The notes under the pieces were generated by a model. It ran no database searches. It saw nothing but the letters and a program-made list of their open reading frames with translations, and had not been told where the DNA came from. 64,000 nt of DNA from VRUE01 sp963698085 (lineage in GTDB: Bacteria; Actinomycetota; Thermoleophilia; Solirubrobacterales; 70-9): positions 558,001-622,000 of the forward strand of contig OY969122.1 in assembly GCA_963698085.1 (NCBI GenBank), in the 5' to 3' direction. Below are positions 8,632 to 16,798 of the stretch, one piece after another. Position numbers and translations under genes: made by a program. Position 1 is the first letter of the stretch. Every line of letters begins with the position of its first letter.

Positions 8632-8670
8632 TTGATGCTTTTTCCCCACCATAAGGGGGAAAACCATCAA
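8632..8670. repeat. 39-bp palindromic repeat, copy 1
   Basis: TTGATGCTTTTTCCCC, a short spacer, then GGGGGAAAACCATCAA forms an almost perfect hairpin. The same 39-bp element followed by TCGGG recurs in direct orientation at 9572-9610, on the other side of the AbiEi/DUF559-like gene. It may also terminate that gene and the convergent methyltransferase gene. Confidence 0.7.
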
Positions 8671-8680
8671 TCGGGGAGCC

Positions 8681-9607
8681 CTAGGGGGATAGCCGGGCGA
8701 CTACGGCGGTGAGAGTCCGCCGCACCTGGTCGGGCTCATAGCGAATCTGGCTTTCGGCGAAGCGCACGGTGGTCAGGCCTGAGGTCGTGTGGGCCTGGTC
8801 ACGGCGGTGGTCGCTCGTTTGCTCCCCGGCGGTCCGGTGATAACGCCAGCCATCTGTCTCGACCACCAATCCCAGATTCGGCCAGTAGAAATCGACCCGG
8901 TAGCCGTTCACGAGGGCCTGTGTCTGGGGAAGCGGCAGGTTCGCCGCGCGCACGATCGCGAGGAACTTACGCTCGAGGCCAGTGTCGGTGAGGGCATCGA
9001 GGCCAAGCACACGGCGCATGCAGGCCATGCCAGGCCGTGGACGGAGGCCGGTAACGGCGGAGCGGAGCGTTTCCGGATCGACCAGATCGAGGCGATCTGC
9101 TTCGTTGATCGCTCGCTCTACCAGCCATTCCGGAGCGCAGGCGGCGAAATCGACGAGCGTGGAGACCGGATCGGTCGCCGGTATCCCCGCTAGCTCCCGA
9201 CGGTGCTCCGGCCCTAGGTCAACCCGCCGGTGGACTTGGATTCCCACGCGCCGGGGTATCCGTCCCAGCGGCACGACGACCTCAATTGACCTCGCACGAG
9301 GGTGCGGCGGCGCGAGACCCCAGAGCGCCGCCGCGCTGCGGTGGCTGAGCAACGCACCTCGACCGCAGCTAAGTACAGCTCCCATCCAGCGTCCCCTCTG
9401 ATCCACTTCTGGCCTCCCGACCGCGTAGACGCCGCGCCACAAGGGGTGCAGGCGACCCCTTGAGATGCGATGCTCGATCGAACGAGAGCCGACGCCGAGG
9501 TCGAGCAGCTGGGCCCGGGTCACCACTCCGTGCTGCTGGCGAACCAAATCCCAGACCCGTGCCGCCGCATCTTGATGCTTTTTCCCCACAGTCGCAGGGA
9601 TAAGCAT
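8681..9607 (-). CDS. AbiEi-like wHTH plus DUF559 (PD-(D/E)XK-like) protein
   Basis: About 308 aa. The N-terminus (RVWDLVRQQHGVVTRAQLLDLGVGSRSIEHRI...LHPLWRGVYAVG) is the winged-helix domain seen in AbiEi-type antitoxins. The C-terminus (NGYRVDFYWPNLGLVVETDGWRYH...HRRDQAHTTSGLTTVRF) is a DUF559 nuclease-like fold in which D, E and the following residues make a Vsr/PD-(D/E)XK-type site. Such two-domain proteins are frequent in actinobacteria; their role (DNA repair or antiphage/TA) is unproven. No AbiEii-like toxin is adjacent. The first dozen codons lie inside a palindromic repeat, so the true start may be internal. Confidence 0.75.
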   Translation of the reverse strand: MLIPATVGKKHQDAAARVWDLVRQQHGVVTRAQLLDLGVGSRSIEHRISRGRLHPLWRGVYAVGRPEVDQRGRWMGAVLSCGRGALLSHRSAAALWGLAPPHPRARSIEVVVPLGRIPRRVGIQVHRRVDLGPEHRRELAGIPATDPVSTLVDFAACAPEWLVERAINEADRLDLVDPETLRSAVTGLRPRPGMACMRRVLGLDALTDTGLERKFLAIVRAANLPLPQTQALVNGYRVDFYWPNLGLVVETDGWRYHRTAGEQTSDHRRDQAHTTSGLTTVRFAESQIRYEPDQVRRTLTAVVARLSP

Positions 9608-9610
9608 CAA
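9572..9610. repeat. 39-bp palindromic repeat, copy 2
   Basis: TTGATGCTTTTTCCCC with partner GGGATAAGCATCAA, the same element as at 8632-8670, about 940 bp apart and in the same orientation. It contains the apparent start codon of the AbiEi/DUF559-like gene, so it could act as an operator for that wHTH protein. Confidence 0.7.
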
Positions 9611-9659
9611 TCGGGCTGATCTCGCCCCCCCTCACCTGCTCCGCAGGGCGAGGAGGGCG

Positions 9660-10775
9660 CTATTTCGGCGCGGCGCGGCGGGCTCGGTAGAGCTTGGTTC
9701 GGGAGTCGAAGCCCTTGAGGCGTTTCTCGCCGGCGTAGGAGTAGTCGAAGCCCTCGGCCGCCGCATCCTTGGTCGCGGCGTCGACTAGGACGCTGCCGGG
9801 TTTGGCGATGCCGGTCAGGCGGCTGGCGAGGTTGACGGGACGGCCGTAGTAGTCGCCTGCCTGGACGTGGACAGAGCCGTGGGCGATGCCGGCGCGCAGG
9901 CGGGGAAACTCGTCGCCTTCTTCGTCCGCTGCCTCGACCATCCGCAGCCCCGCCTCGAGCATCGCCGCGGCATCGGTGGAGACGAGCATCGCCGCGTCGC
10001 CGATCAGCTTCACCAGCCGCACCGGCGGCTCCGCCACCGCGGTGGCCAGCTCGTCGAGGCGGCCGGCAATCAGCCCCAGCTCTTCGGTCTCGACCTGCTC
10101 ACCGAGCTTGGTGAAGCCGACCAGGTCGGCGAAGCAGACGGAGACGTCGGTCGCCGTGCCCGGCTGGCCAGAGGCGATGTCGCCGGCGCCGAGCACGTCG
10201 CGGCGGATCTGCTCCAACATATGGGCGCGGAAGGCGTAGGAGAGGGTCGGCTCGAACAGCGGCAGCATGTGCTCGGCGGCGGCGGCGAAGCGCAGCCCGA
10301 GGTCGCGCTCGGTGTCGCCCGGCTGCATCAGGGTGCGAATCACCAGGTCTCGGTTGGCCTCGGCGATTCGCGCCGTCGCCATCCCCACGGTCCGCGCCAC
10401 CTGCAGCATTCCCTCTTCCGGCAGGCCGGCGTCGTAGAAGGCCTTGACCCGCCGCGCCGCCTCCAGGTCCACCTCGCTCACCGCGCGCTCGTCGGGATCG
10501 GGGTAGGGGACGCCGAGCGCGGCGCTGGTCCGCTGCAGGATCTCGAGATCTATGCCGACCTTCTCCGCCACCTCGCGCGGCGTGTAGCGGGGGCCGTCGC
10601 CGGCGACGGCCCGCTCGACCGGCAGCAGCGCCAGGCGCCCCCCTTCGACCGCCTCGCGCAGCTCCTCCAGCGGCACTCCTTCGGCGGCGAGCCGCTCGAG
10701 CAGCTCGCAGCGTGCTTCGCGCGCCTCGCCCTCGACACCCTCCAGCAGCCCCTCGGCCTCGAAATCGATCGTCAT
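9660..10775 (-). CDS. Class III adenylate/guanylate cyclase with regulatory N-domain
   Basis: 371 aa. The C-terminal catalytic domain (about 190-365) starts DVSVCFADLVGFTKLGE, with the first metal-binding Asp, followed by KLIGDAAMLVS with the second metal Asp and AGIAHGSVHVQAGDYYGRPVNLASRL. The N-terminal 180 residues (YTPREVAEKVGIDLEILQRTSAALGVPYPDPDE...) resemble the autoinhibitory, pH-responsive domain of mycobacterial Rv1264. Soluble cyclase making cAMP is likely; the substrate-specifying residues were not checked against a structure. The ATG overlaps the ggt stop codon by 4 bp, so it ends the parA-ftsZ-ggt run. Confidence 0.85.
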   Translation of the reverse strand: MTIDFEAEGLLEGVEGEAREARCELLERLAAEGVPLEELREAVEGGRLALLPVERAVAGDGPRYTPREVAEKVGIDLEILQRTSAALGVPYPDPDERAVSEVDLEAARRVKAFYDAGLPEEGMLQVARTVGMATARIAEANRDLVIRTLMQPGDTERDLGLRFAAAAEHMLPLFEPTLSYAFRAHMLEQIRRDVLGAGDIASGQPGTATDVSVCFADLVGFTKLGEQVETEELGLIAGRLDELATAVAEPPVRLVKLIGDAAMLVSTDAAAMLEAGLRMVEAADEEGDEFPRLRAGIAHGSVHVQAGDYYGRPVNLASRLTGIAKPGSVLVDAATKDAAAEGFDYSYAGEKRLKGFDSRTKLYRARRAAPK

Positions 10776-12277
10776 GCGACCGCCACGCTACCGCCGCGGC
10801 GGGGATCGCCGCCGCCGCTCGTCTCGCCGCTGGACGGATCGCGGGCAACTGCCTGTACGCCGCCGAAGAAGAGGTTGATCCGCGGGCGGCGCAGGACCGG
10901 TATCCCGCGGCCCTCAATCCGTGCCAGCGCCTCCTCGTCGATCCCAGGCTCTGCCTGGACGATGCCCTGCTCGACGTGCAGGCGCGGCGCCCGCACCGCC
11001 TCGCCGGCGCTCATCCCCTGCTCGACTGCTCGCACCACGGTCTGCACGATCGCCGAGCGGATCCGGTTGGAGCCAGCACTGCCGAGGCCGAGCTCGATCT
11101 CGCCGTCGCGCCGCACCACCGTCGGGGCCATCATCGAGGGCACCCGCCGGCCCGGCGCAATCGCGTGGAAACCGAGCGGGTTGAGGTCCTCCTCACCCAG
11201 CATATTGTTGAGGATCACACCGGTGCCGGGGACGAGGACGCCGGACCCAGAGCCGTTCGAGCAGGTGACACTGGCGCAGATCCCGTCGCCGTCGAGGACC
11301 GAGATGTGCGTGGTCGAACCGAGCAGGTCGCCGGCTCGCAGATCGAGTCGCTGTGGGTCGAGCAGCGATTCCGCCAGGCCCTCGCCGTAGAGGCCTTCGG
11401 CGAACTCCTCGTCGCGCACCCGGTTGGCGGCATCGATGGCGGCAACCAGTTGCTCGGGTCCACTGTTCTCCCCCAGGCGCTCGAGCAGGCCGAGCGTGTA
11501 GGCAATCAGAATCCCGCCTGAGGAGGGCGGCGGATTGGTCAGTACCTCAGCCCCCCGGAAAGGCGCCCGGATCGGACGGCGCTCGATCGCCTTGTACTCG
11601 GCCAGGTCGGTGTCGCCGAGGGTGCCGCCGTGCTCTCCCACGTAGGTGCTCAAAGCCGTGGCCACCTCGCCGCGGTAGAAGGGCTCGGCCCCCTCGGCGC
11701 CGAAGCGCTCCAGCGCCTCGGCCAGCTCTGGGAAGCGGAAGAGGTCGCCTTCGCCCAGCGGGCGCCCCTGCGGCGCGTAGAGCGCGCGCGACTCGGCGAG
11801 GCGCTCGTGGATCGGCCAGAGGATCTCGAGGATGTAGGCCTGCTCGGCGTTGACCGGCGCGCCCTCGCGGGCGAGCCGCACCCCGGCGGCGGTCAGGTCC
11901 GCAAGTGGAGCGGTGCCGAAGCGTCCCAGGGCAAGCTCCAGCCCGGCCGCCGTCCCCGGCACGCCGCAGGACGCGGGGCCGACGTAGAACGTCTGCACGG
12001 TCTCCTCGTCGAAGTGGACCGGAACCGGAGCGAGCTCGGCCCCGCGCTCGATTCCGTCCTTGCCGGGAGCGGCGACGAAGAAGTCGATCAAGACCGTCTC
12101 CTCGCCGCGGCTGATCATCATGAAGCCGCCGGCGCCGAAACCCGTCAACGGGCTCTCGACCGCGAAGGATGCGAGCACCGCGGCAACCGCGGCGTCGACC
12201 GCGTTACCGCCTTCACGCAAGACGTCAGCCCCCGCCTCGGCGGTAAGGGGGTGCCCCGCCGCGACGACGCCAGTCAT
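10772..12277 (-). CDS. ggt: Gamma-glutamyltransferase family protein
   Basis: Ntn-hydrolase that self-cleaves and then removes or transfers gamma-glutamyl groups from glutathione-like substrates. 501 aa. The N-terminal motif AGHPLTAEAGADVLREGGNAVDAAVAA is typical. The processing site and nucleophile Thr are in GSTTHISVLDGDG near residue 318, and the later NNMLGEEDLNP and PSMMAPTVV blocks are conserved. There is no obvious signal peptide, so it may be cytosolic or exported by another route. It lies 10 nt downstream of ftsZ and overlaps the cyclase gene, suggesting one transcript. Confidence 0.88.
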   Translation of the reverse strand: MTGVVAAGHPLTAEAGADVLREGGNAVDAAVAAVLASFAVESPLTGFGAGGFMMISRGEETVLIDFFVAAPGKDGIERGAELAPVPVHFDEETVQTFYVGPASCGVPGTAAGLELALGRFGTAPLADLTAAGVRLAREGAPVNAEQAYILEILWPIHERLAESRALYAPQGRPLGEGDLFRFPELAEALERFGAEGAEPFYRGEVATALSTYVGEHGGTLGDTDLAEYKAIERRPIRAPFRGAEVLTNPPPSSGGILIAYTLGLLERLGENSGPEQLVAAIDAANRVRDEEFAEGLYGEGLAESLLDPQRLDLRAGDLLGSTTHISVLDGDGICASVTCSNGSGSGVLVPGTGVILNNMLGEEDLNPLGFHAIAPGRRVPSMMAPTVVRRDGEIELGLGSAGSNRIRSAIVQTVVRAVEQGMSAGEAVRAPRLHVEQGIVQAEPGIDEEALARIEGRGIPVLRRPRINLFFGGVQAVARDPSSGETSGGGDPRRGGSVAVA

Positions 12278-12287
12278 CGGCGGAGGG

Positions 12288-13604
12288 TTAACCAGGGAGG
12301 AACTCGGGCACGTCCAGCGAGCTCAGCTCGCCGGCTTTCTCGTTGCGGGGCGCACGGCCGCGGCCGGCGTCCTTGGTGCGACGGATCGTCGGCTCGGCAG
12401 CGCGCCGCGGTGCCGCCTGGCCATCGAAGCGGGTAGCGACGACGGTGATCCAGATCTGGTCGCCCAACTCCTCGTCGATGTTGGCGCCGAAGATGATGTT
12501 GGCGTCGGGATGGGCGGCCTCGCCGACCAGCTTCGCCGCCTCGCTGACTTCGACCAGCGAGAGGTCGGGCCCGCCGGTGATCGAGAGCAGGATCGCCCGC
12601 GCGCCCTCCATCGAGGTCTCCAGCAGGGGCGACGAAATCGCTTTCTCCGCCGCCAGCAAACCGCGTCCCTCGCCGTGGCCCATGCCGATCCCGAGCAGCG
12701 CCCGGCCGGCGTCGGACATGATCGTCCGCACGTCGGCGAAGTCGAGGTTGATCAGCGCCGGCAGCGTGACCAGGTCGGAGATGCCCTGTACGCCCTGACG
12801 CAGCACGTCATCCGCGACCTGGAAGGCCTCGACCATCGAAGTGTGCTGGTCGAGGACCTCGAGCAGTCGATCGTTGGGGACGACGATCAGCGTGTCGACC
12901 TCGGCGGCGAGCTCTTCGATGCCCTTTGTCGCCTGACTGCCGCGACGTGAGCCCTCGAAGCTGAACGGCTTGGTGACGATGCCGACGGTGAGCGCGCCAA
13001 CCTCGCGAGCGAGGCGGGCGATGACCGGAGCGGCGCCGCTGCCGGTGCCGCCGCCTGCGCCGGCGGCAACAAAGACCATGTCGGAGCCCTTGAGCAGGCG
13101 CTTGATCTTGTCCTGCTCCTCGAAGGCCGAGCGGTGGCCGACCGTGGGGTCGGCGCCAGCGCCGAGGCCGCGCGTCTGCTCGTCGCCGATGTGGACGGTG
13201 ACGTCGGCGACGCAGAGCTGCAGCGACTGAAGGTCGGTATTGACGGCCATGAACTCGACCCCGGGCACGTTGGCGTCGACCATCCGGTTGACCGCGTTGA
13301 TGCCGGCACCGCCGACGCCGACGACCCGGATAACAGGCTGATGCGGCTCGCCAGACCCAGGCGGCTCGTACTCAGGTTCCTCTCGCCCATACCGCGGCGT
13401 CTCAGAAGCTGGTTCAGCTCGTGGAGCAGGCTCCTCGGAAAAGACTCGCTTCAGTCGCTCCGGGGGCGTCTCCTCCGCCGGCGGTTGCGGCGCGGGGGGA
13501 GGCTCCGCTGCCTCAGGCGGATCGGCAGGAGCGTCATCGGAGGTAGAGCGGAAGAGGTCGGCGAGGGGACCCTCGCGCATACTCGCCCGCTTACGCCGAC
13601 TCAT
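12288..13604 (-). CDS. ftsZ: FtsZ-family tubulin GTPase with long N-terminal extension
   Basis: 438 aa. The core from about residue 70 holds VVGVGGAGINAVNRM, the tubulin signature GAGGGTGSGAAP, the loop NLDFADV that completes the neighbouring subunit's active site, and the C-terminal conserved peptide LDVPEFLPG that binds FtsA/SepF/ZipA-type partners. The first 70 or so residues are a Pro/Glu-rich low-complexity extension not found in standard FtsZ. It overlaps parA by 14 bp instead of lying in a dcw cluster, so it could be a second FtsZ paralogue. Whether the organism has another FtsZ cannot be told here. Confidence 0.9.
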   Translation of the reverse strand: MSRRKRASMREGPLADLFRSTSDDAPADPPEAAEPPPAPQPPAEETPPERLKRVFSEEPAPRAEPASETPRYGREEPEYEPPGSGEPHQPVIRVVGVGGAGINAVNRMVDANVPGVEFMAVNTDLQSLQLCVADVTVHIGDEQTRGLGAGADPTVGHRSAFEEQDKIKRLLKGSDMVFVAAGAGGGTGSGAAPVIARLAREVGALTVGIVTKPFSFEGSRRGSQATKGIEELAAEVDTLIVVPNDRLLEVLDQHTSMVEAFQVADDVLRQGVQGISDLVTLPALINLDFADVRTIMSDAGRALLGIGMGHGEGRGLLAAEKAISSPLLETSMEGARAILLSITGGPDLSLVEVSEAAKLVGEAAHPDANIIFGANIDEELGDQIWITVVATRFDGQAAPRRAAEPTIRRTKDAGRGRAPRNEKAGELSSLDVPEFLPG

Positions 13605-14424
13605 TTGCCAAGACCTCCTCAGCCAAGTCTCGATAGTAGCCCGCGGCGTTGCTTTGCGGATCGTACTTGAGCACGCTGGCGCCTTTGACCGGGGCCTCGG
13701 CGAACTTGATTGCCTTGCGGATGCGCGAGCGGAAGACGAGGTCGCCGAAGTTCTCTTCGAGGATCTCCACCGCCTCCTTGGCGTGGACCGTGCGCGAGTC
13801 GAGCATCGTCGGCAGGATGCCCTCGATCCGCACGTCCGGATTGAGGTTCTCTTGGATCATCTTCAGCGTGTTCTGAAGCTGGACCAGTCCGCGCATCGAC
13901 AAATACTCGCACTGAACGGGGACGATCACCTTGCTGGCGGCGGTCAGCGCGTTGATCGTCAGCAGCCCGAGGCTGGGCGGCGTGTCGATGCAGACGAAGT
14001 CGTAATCGCCGGAGACCTCCTTCAACGCCTTCTCCAGCGAGCGCTCGCGGCCAATCTTGGTGCTCATCGCGATCTCCGCTCCGGCCAGGTCGATCGAGGA
14101 GACAGCAATGTCGATCTCGCGGTGCTGAATGATCTCTGAGATCGGCATGTCGTTGACAAGCACGTCGTAGAGGCTCTTCTCGACCTTATCCGGATCGATC
14201 CCCTGGCTCATCGTCAGGTTGCCCTGCGGGTCGAGGTCGATACAGAGCACCCGGTGCCCGGACTCGGCAAAGGCAACGGCAAGGTTCAGCGTGGTGGTCG
14301 TCTTTGCAACCCCACCCTTCTGGTTGGCAAAGGCGATGACCTCAGCATGCTTGGTGGGCACCTCGGCAGCAGGCTCCTCGACGACCGTCTCGTGGCGGCT
14401 CGGCGCAATCAGGTCCCTCGGCAT
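13591..14424 (-). CDS. parA: ParA/Soj-family partition ATPase
   Basis: 277 aa. Deviant Walker A KGGVAKTTTTLN near residue 33 (the usual second glycine is Ala but both lysines are kept), Walker A' CIDLDPQGN, and CIDTPPSLGLLTINAL. These ATPases dimerise on DNA to move chromosomes or other cargo. No parB or parS site is seen nearby, and the partner downstream is ftsZ with overlapping codons, so a division-site or cargo-positioning role is as likely as chromosome partition. ATG 14424 is the only start with an intact frame; the preceding N-terminal extension appears to have been frameshifted by a repeat insertion. Confidence 0.9.
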   Translation of the reverse strand: MPRDLIAPSRHETVVEEPAAEVPTKHAEVIAFANQKGGVAKTTTTLNLAVAFAESGHRVLCIDLDPQGNLTMSQGIDPDKVEKSLYDVLVNDMPISEIIQHREIDIAVSSIDLAGAEIAMSTKIGRERSLEKALKEVSGDYDFVCIDTPPSLGLLTINALTAASKVIVPVQCEYLSMRGLVQLQNTLKMIQENLNPDVRIEGILPTMLDSRTVHAKEAVEILEENFGDLVFRSRIRKAIKFAEAPVKGASVLKYDPQSNAAGYYRDLAEEVLANESA

Positions 14425-14660
14425 GAAGCGCTCGGGGGCGTCCTCCTCAGACTCCTCTGCCGCGGGTGGCGCGGCAGGGGGACCTCCCCCGAGGAAGCTT
14501 TAGCTACCGCAGGGGGAGGTGGGTCCCCTGCCGTGACAGGCCCCGCGGCCTGAGGCCTCTCGGGCACAGCCTCCTCCATCGCCTGCAACTCCTCGACGAT
14601 CGGATGGTCGCCCTCGACAGGGGCGGGCGCGGACTTGGTTCTGCGGCTAAGGAATCCCAT
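14409..14660 (-). pseudogene. Detached N-terminal extension of ParA
   Basis: Reads MGFLSRRTKSAPAPVEGDHP, an acidic/Pro/Ala-rich stretch, then 20 codons of a palindromic element, then runs out of frame past the parA start. Beyond the element, the parA frame upstream of ATG 14424 reads AAPPAAEESEEDAPERF, the same kind of linker, with a stop only inside the element. This fits an original ParA with a roughly 70-residue extension that an 88-bp insertion split. It may still be translated as a short peptide. Confidence 0.45.
14461..14548. repeat. Palindromic insertion element, copy 1 (88 bp)
   Basis: CCGCGGG at one end and CCCCGCGG at the other; arms GGCAGGGGGACC/GGGTCCCCTGCC and CTCCCCC/GGGGGAG pair around the loop GAGGAAGCTTTAGCTACC. 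It matches 17098-17186 nearly base for base. 88 bp is not a multiple of three and breaks the frame upstream of parA. Confidence 0.8.
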
Positions 14661-14708
14661 TGCGCGGGTATTCGCACGGGTGCCCGCTTTTCCTGCCGGC
14701 TCTCGAAA

Positions 14709-15647
14709 TTGCTAGGAATCACCCCGATCCCAGACTTTCTCGACAAGCGACTGGTCTTCGTGACCGGCAAGGGAGGAGTCGGCAAGACCACCGTCGCGGT
14801 CGCGCTGGGGCTTCGTGCTGCCGAAGCCGGCAAGCGCACGATCGTCTGTGAGGTCTCCTCGCAGGAGAACGCCTCGCGGATCTTCGAGCACACCGAAGTC
14901 GGCTTCCACGAGGTCGAGATGGCCGAGAACCTCTGGTCGATCTCGATCGACCCCGACGAGTCGATGCGCGAGTACGTGCTGCTGCAGCTCAAGGTGCGCG
15001 CGATGCGCGACATGCTCTTCCGCAGCCGCATCTTCTCCTACCTCGCCGCCGCCACCCCCGGCCTCAAGGAGCTGGTCACGATCGGCAAGATCTGGGAGCT
15101 GGCCCAGCTCGACCGCAAGGTAAAGAGCGGGCGCAAGTACGACCTGGTGATCGTCGATGCCCCTGCCACCGGCCACGGGATCGGCTTCCTCCAGACCCCG
15201 CGCACTTTCGCCGCGATCGCCCGGGTCGGCCCGATCCACTCCCAGGCACAGCAGCTCGACCGCCTGATCACCGACCACAAGCACACCGGCACCGCGATCG
15301 TCGCCCTGCCGGAGGAGATGCCGGTCAACGAGTCGGCGGCGCTGGAGCGGGAGCTACGCACCGAGGTCGGCGTCGCCGTCGACCGCGTCTACCTCAACGG
15401 TCTCTACCCGGAGCGCTTCTCCAAAGAAGAGGCCGAGCGGCTCGCCGAGCTGGCCGGCGGCGAGAACGGGAGCGTGCGCGCCGCCGCCCGCGCCGCCACG
15501 TCCGAGCACGGCCGCGCCCGCTCGCAGCGTGCTCAGCTCGCCCGCCTGCGGCGCCGGGTCGAGGCGCCGGTTAAGACCCTCCCCTTCCTCTTCGAGCCGG
15601 AGCTCGGGGTCGAGGCAGCCCGACAGCTTGCCCGGAGGCTGAACTGA
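14709..15647 (+). CDS. Get3/ArsA-family ATPase, first of a pair
   Basis: About 312 aa. RLVFVTGKGGVGKTTVAVALGLRAAEAGKRTIVCE carries the deviant Walker A with the signature lysine (GKGGVGKT), and LVIVDAPATGHGIGFLQTPRTF is the switch II/A-loop region. Family members use ATP-driven dimer changes to carry tail-anchored proteins or drive anion export. The conserved actinobacterial tandem pair (as Mycobacterium Rv3679-Rv3680) has no proven substrate. The start is taken as TTG 14709 because no ATG/GTG lies between the divergent gene and the P-loop. Its stop overlaps the start of the second gene (TGATG). Confidence 0.82.
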   Translation: MLGITPIPDFLDKRLVFVTGKGGVGKTTVAVALGLRAAEAGKRTIVCEVSSQENASRIFEHTEVGFHEVEMAENLWSISIDPDESMREYVLLQLKVRAMRDMLFRSRIFSYLAAATPGLKELVTIGKIWELAQLDRKVKSGRKYDLVIVDAPATGHGIGFLQTPRTFAAIARVGPIHSQAQQLDRLITDHKHTGTAIVALPEEMPVNESAALERELRTEVGVAVDRVYLNGLYPERFSKEEAERLAELAGGENGSVRAAARAATSEHGRARSQRAQLARLRRRVEAPVKTLPFLFEPELGVEAARQLARRLN

Positions 15648-16798
15648 TGCCAGCCGTCAACGAGATCCTCGAAGGCAAGGACATCTGCATCTGCGCCGGG
15701 TCGGGCGGCGTCGGCAAGACGACGACCTCGGCGGCGATCGCCGCCGGCATGGCGGCACGCGGGCTGCGCGTCTGCGTGCTGACGATCGACCCGGCCAAGC
15801 GACTTGCGGACTCCCTTGGCCTGCGCGAGCTGGGCAACGAGGCGACGCGAGTCGACCCCGGTCTGTTCGAGCAACACGGAATCGAGATGAAGGGCGAGCT
15901 GTGGGCGATGATGCTCGACGCCAAGGCGACCTTCGACGAGCTCGTCGCCCGCCAGGCCCCGGACGAGGAGTCGCGCGATCGGGTGCTCAACAATCGCATC
16001 TACCAGCAGATCTCCAACGCGCTGGCCGGCTCGCAGGAGTACATGGCGATGGAGAAGCTCTTCGAGCTGCACACCGAGGGGCGCTTCGACCTACTCGTCC
16101 TCGACACCCCGCCCAGCCGCAACGCGCTCGACTTCCTCGACGCACCGAAACGCCTCACCCAGTTCATCGAAGGCCGCTCGCTGCGCGTCTTCATGAAGCC
16201 GACCGGATTGGCGGCGCGGGTCGCGGGCCGTGGCGCCTCGGTCGCTCTCTCGGTCCTCAAGCGCATCGTCGGCTTTGACCTGCTCGCCGATCTGGCCGAG
16301 TTCTTCAACGCCTTCAGTGGCATGGTCGACGGCTTCCAGGCCCGCGCCAAGCGGGTCAACAAATTGCTCGCCGATCCCCACACCTGCTTCCTCGTCGTCT
16401 GTGGCCCGCAGGGCGAGCCGATCGAGGAGGCCGTCTACTTCCACCGCAAGCTGGTCGAGGCGAAGCTGCCATTCGGCGGCGTCATCGTCAACAAGGTGCA
16501 CTACCCAGCGGAGGACCTGCGCGGCGACGGCGCAGATCTCAAGGCGGCGCTGACCGCGAAGCTGGGAGACGGGGATCTGGCAGAGCGGGTCGCACGGAAC
16601 TTCGCTGACTATCAGGCGCTAGCCGAGCGCGACGCCCGCAACATCCAGCACCTGGCCGCCGAGCTACGCACCAAGGGCGTAATCCGTGTCCCCTACCTGG
16701 ACGAGGACGTCCACGACCTCGGCGGCCTCGCCGAGATCAACCGCTACCTCTTCGCCTCGAGTGAGGAGCGGATCGAGATTGCCGCGGGTCGCGCTTAG
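15647..16798 (+). CDS. Get3/ArsA-family ATPase, second of a pair
   Basis: 383 aa. Its P-loop reads CAGSGGVGKTTTSAAIAAG: the signature lysine of the first gene's GKGGVGKT is Ser here, although the Walker lysine stays. LTIDPAKRLADSLGL and LLVLDTPPSRNALDFLDAP follow, then a C-terminal helical domain about 100 residues longer than bacterial ArsA halves. ATG shares its A with the preceding TGA, so the two proteins are co-translated and probably form a heterodimer, one subunit being catalytically weaker (inference). It converges on the next gene with the stop codons interlocking. Confidence 0.85.
   Translation: MPAVNEILEGKDICICAGSGGVGKTTTSAAIAAGMAARGLRVCVLTIDPAKRLADSLGLRELGNEATRVDPGLFEQHGIEMKGELWAMMLDAKATFDELVARQAPDEESRDRVLNNRIYQQISNALAGSQEYMAMEKLFELHTEGRFDLLVLDTPPSRNALDFLDAPKRLTQFIEGRSLRVFMKPTGLAARVAGRGASVALSVLKRIVGFDLLADLAEFFNAFSGMVDGFQARAKRVNKLLADPHTCFLVVCGPQGEPIEEAVYFHRKLVEAKLPFGGVIVNKVHYPAEDLRGDGADLKAALTAKLGDGDLAERVARNFADYQALAERDARNIQHLAAELRTKGVIRVPYLDEDVHDLGGLAEINRYLFASSEERIEIAAGRA

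Noticed and set aside
8681..9607. AbiE toxin-antitoxin pair
   Set aside because: Only the AbiEi-like wHTH is present, fused to a DUF559 domain; no nucleotidyltransferase AbiEii is adjacent.
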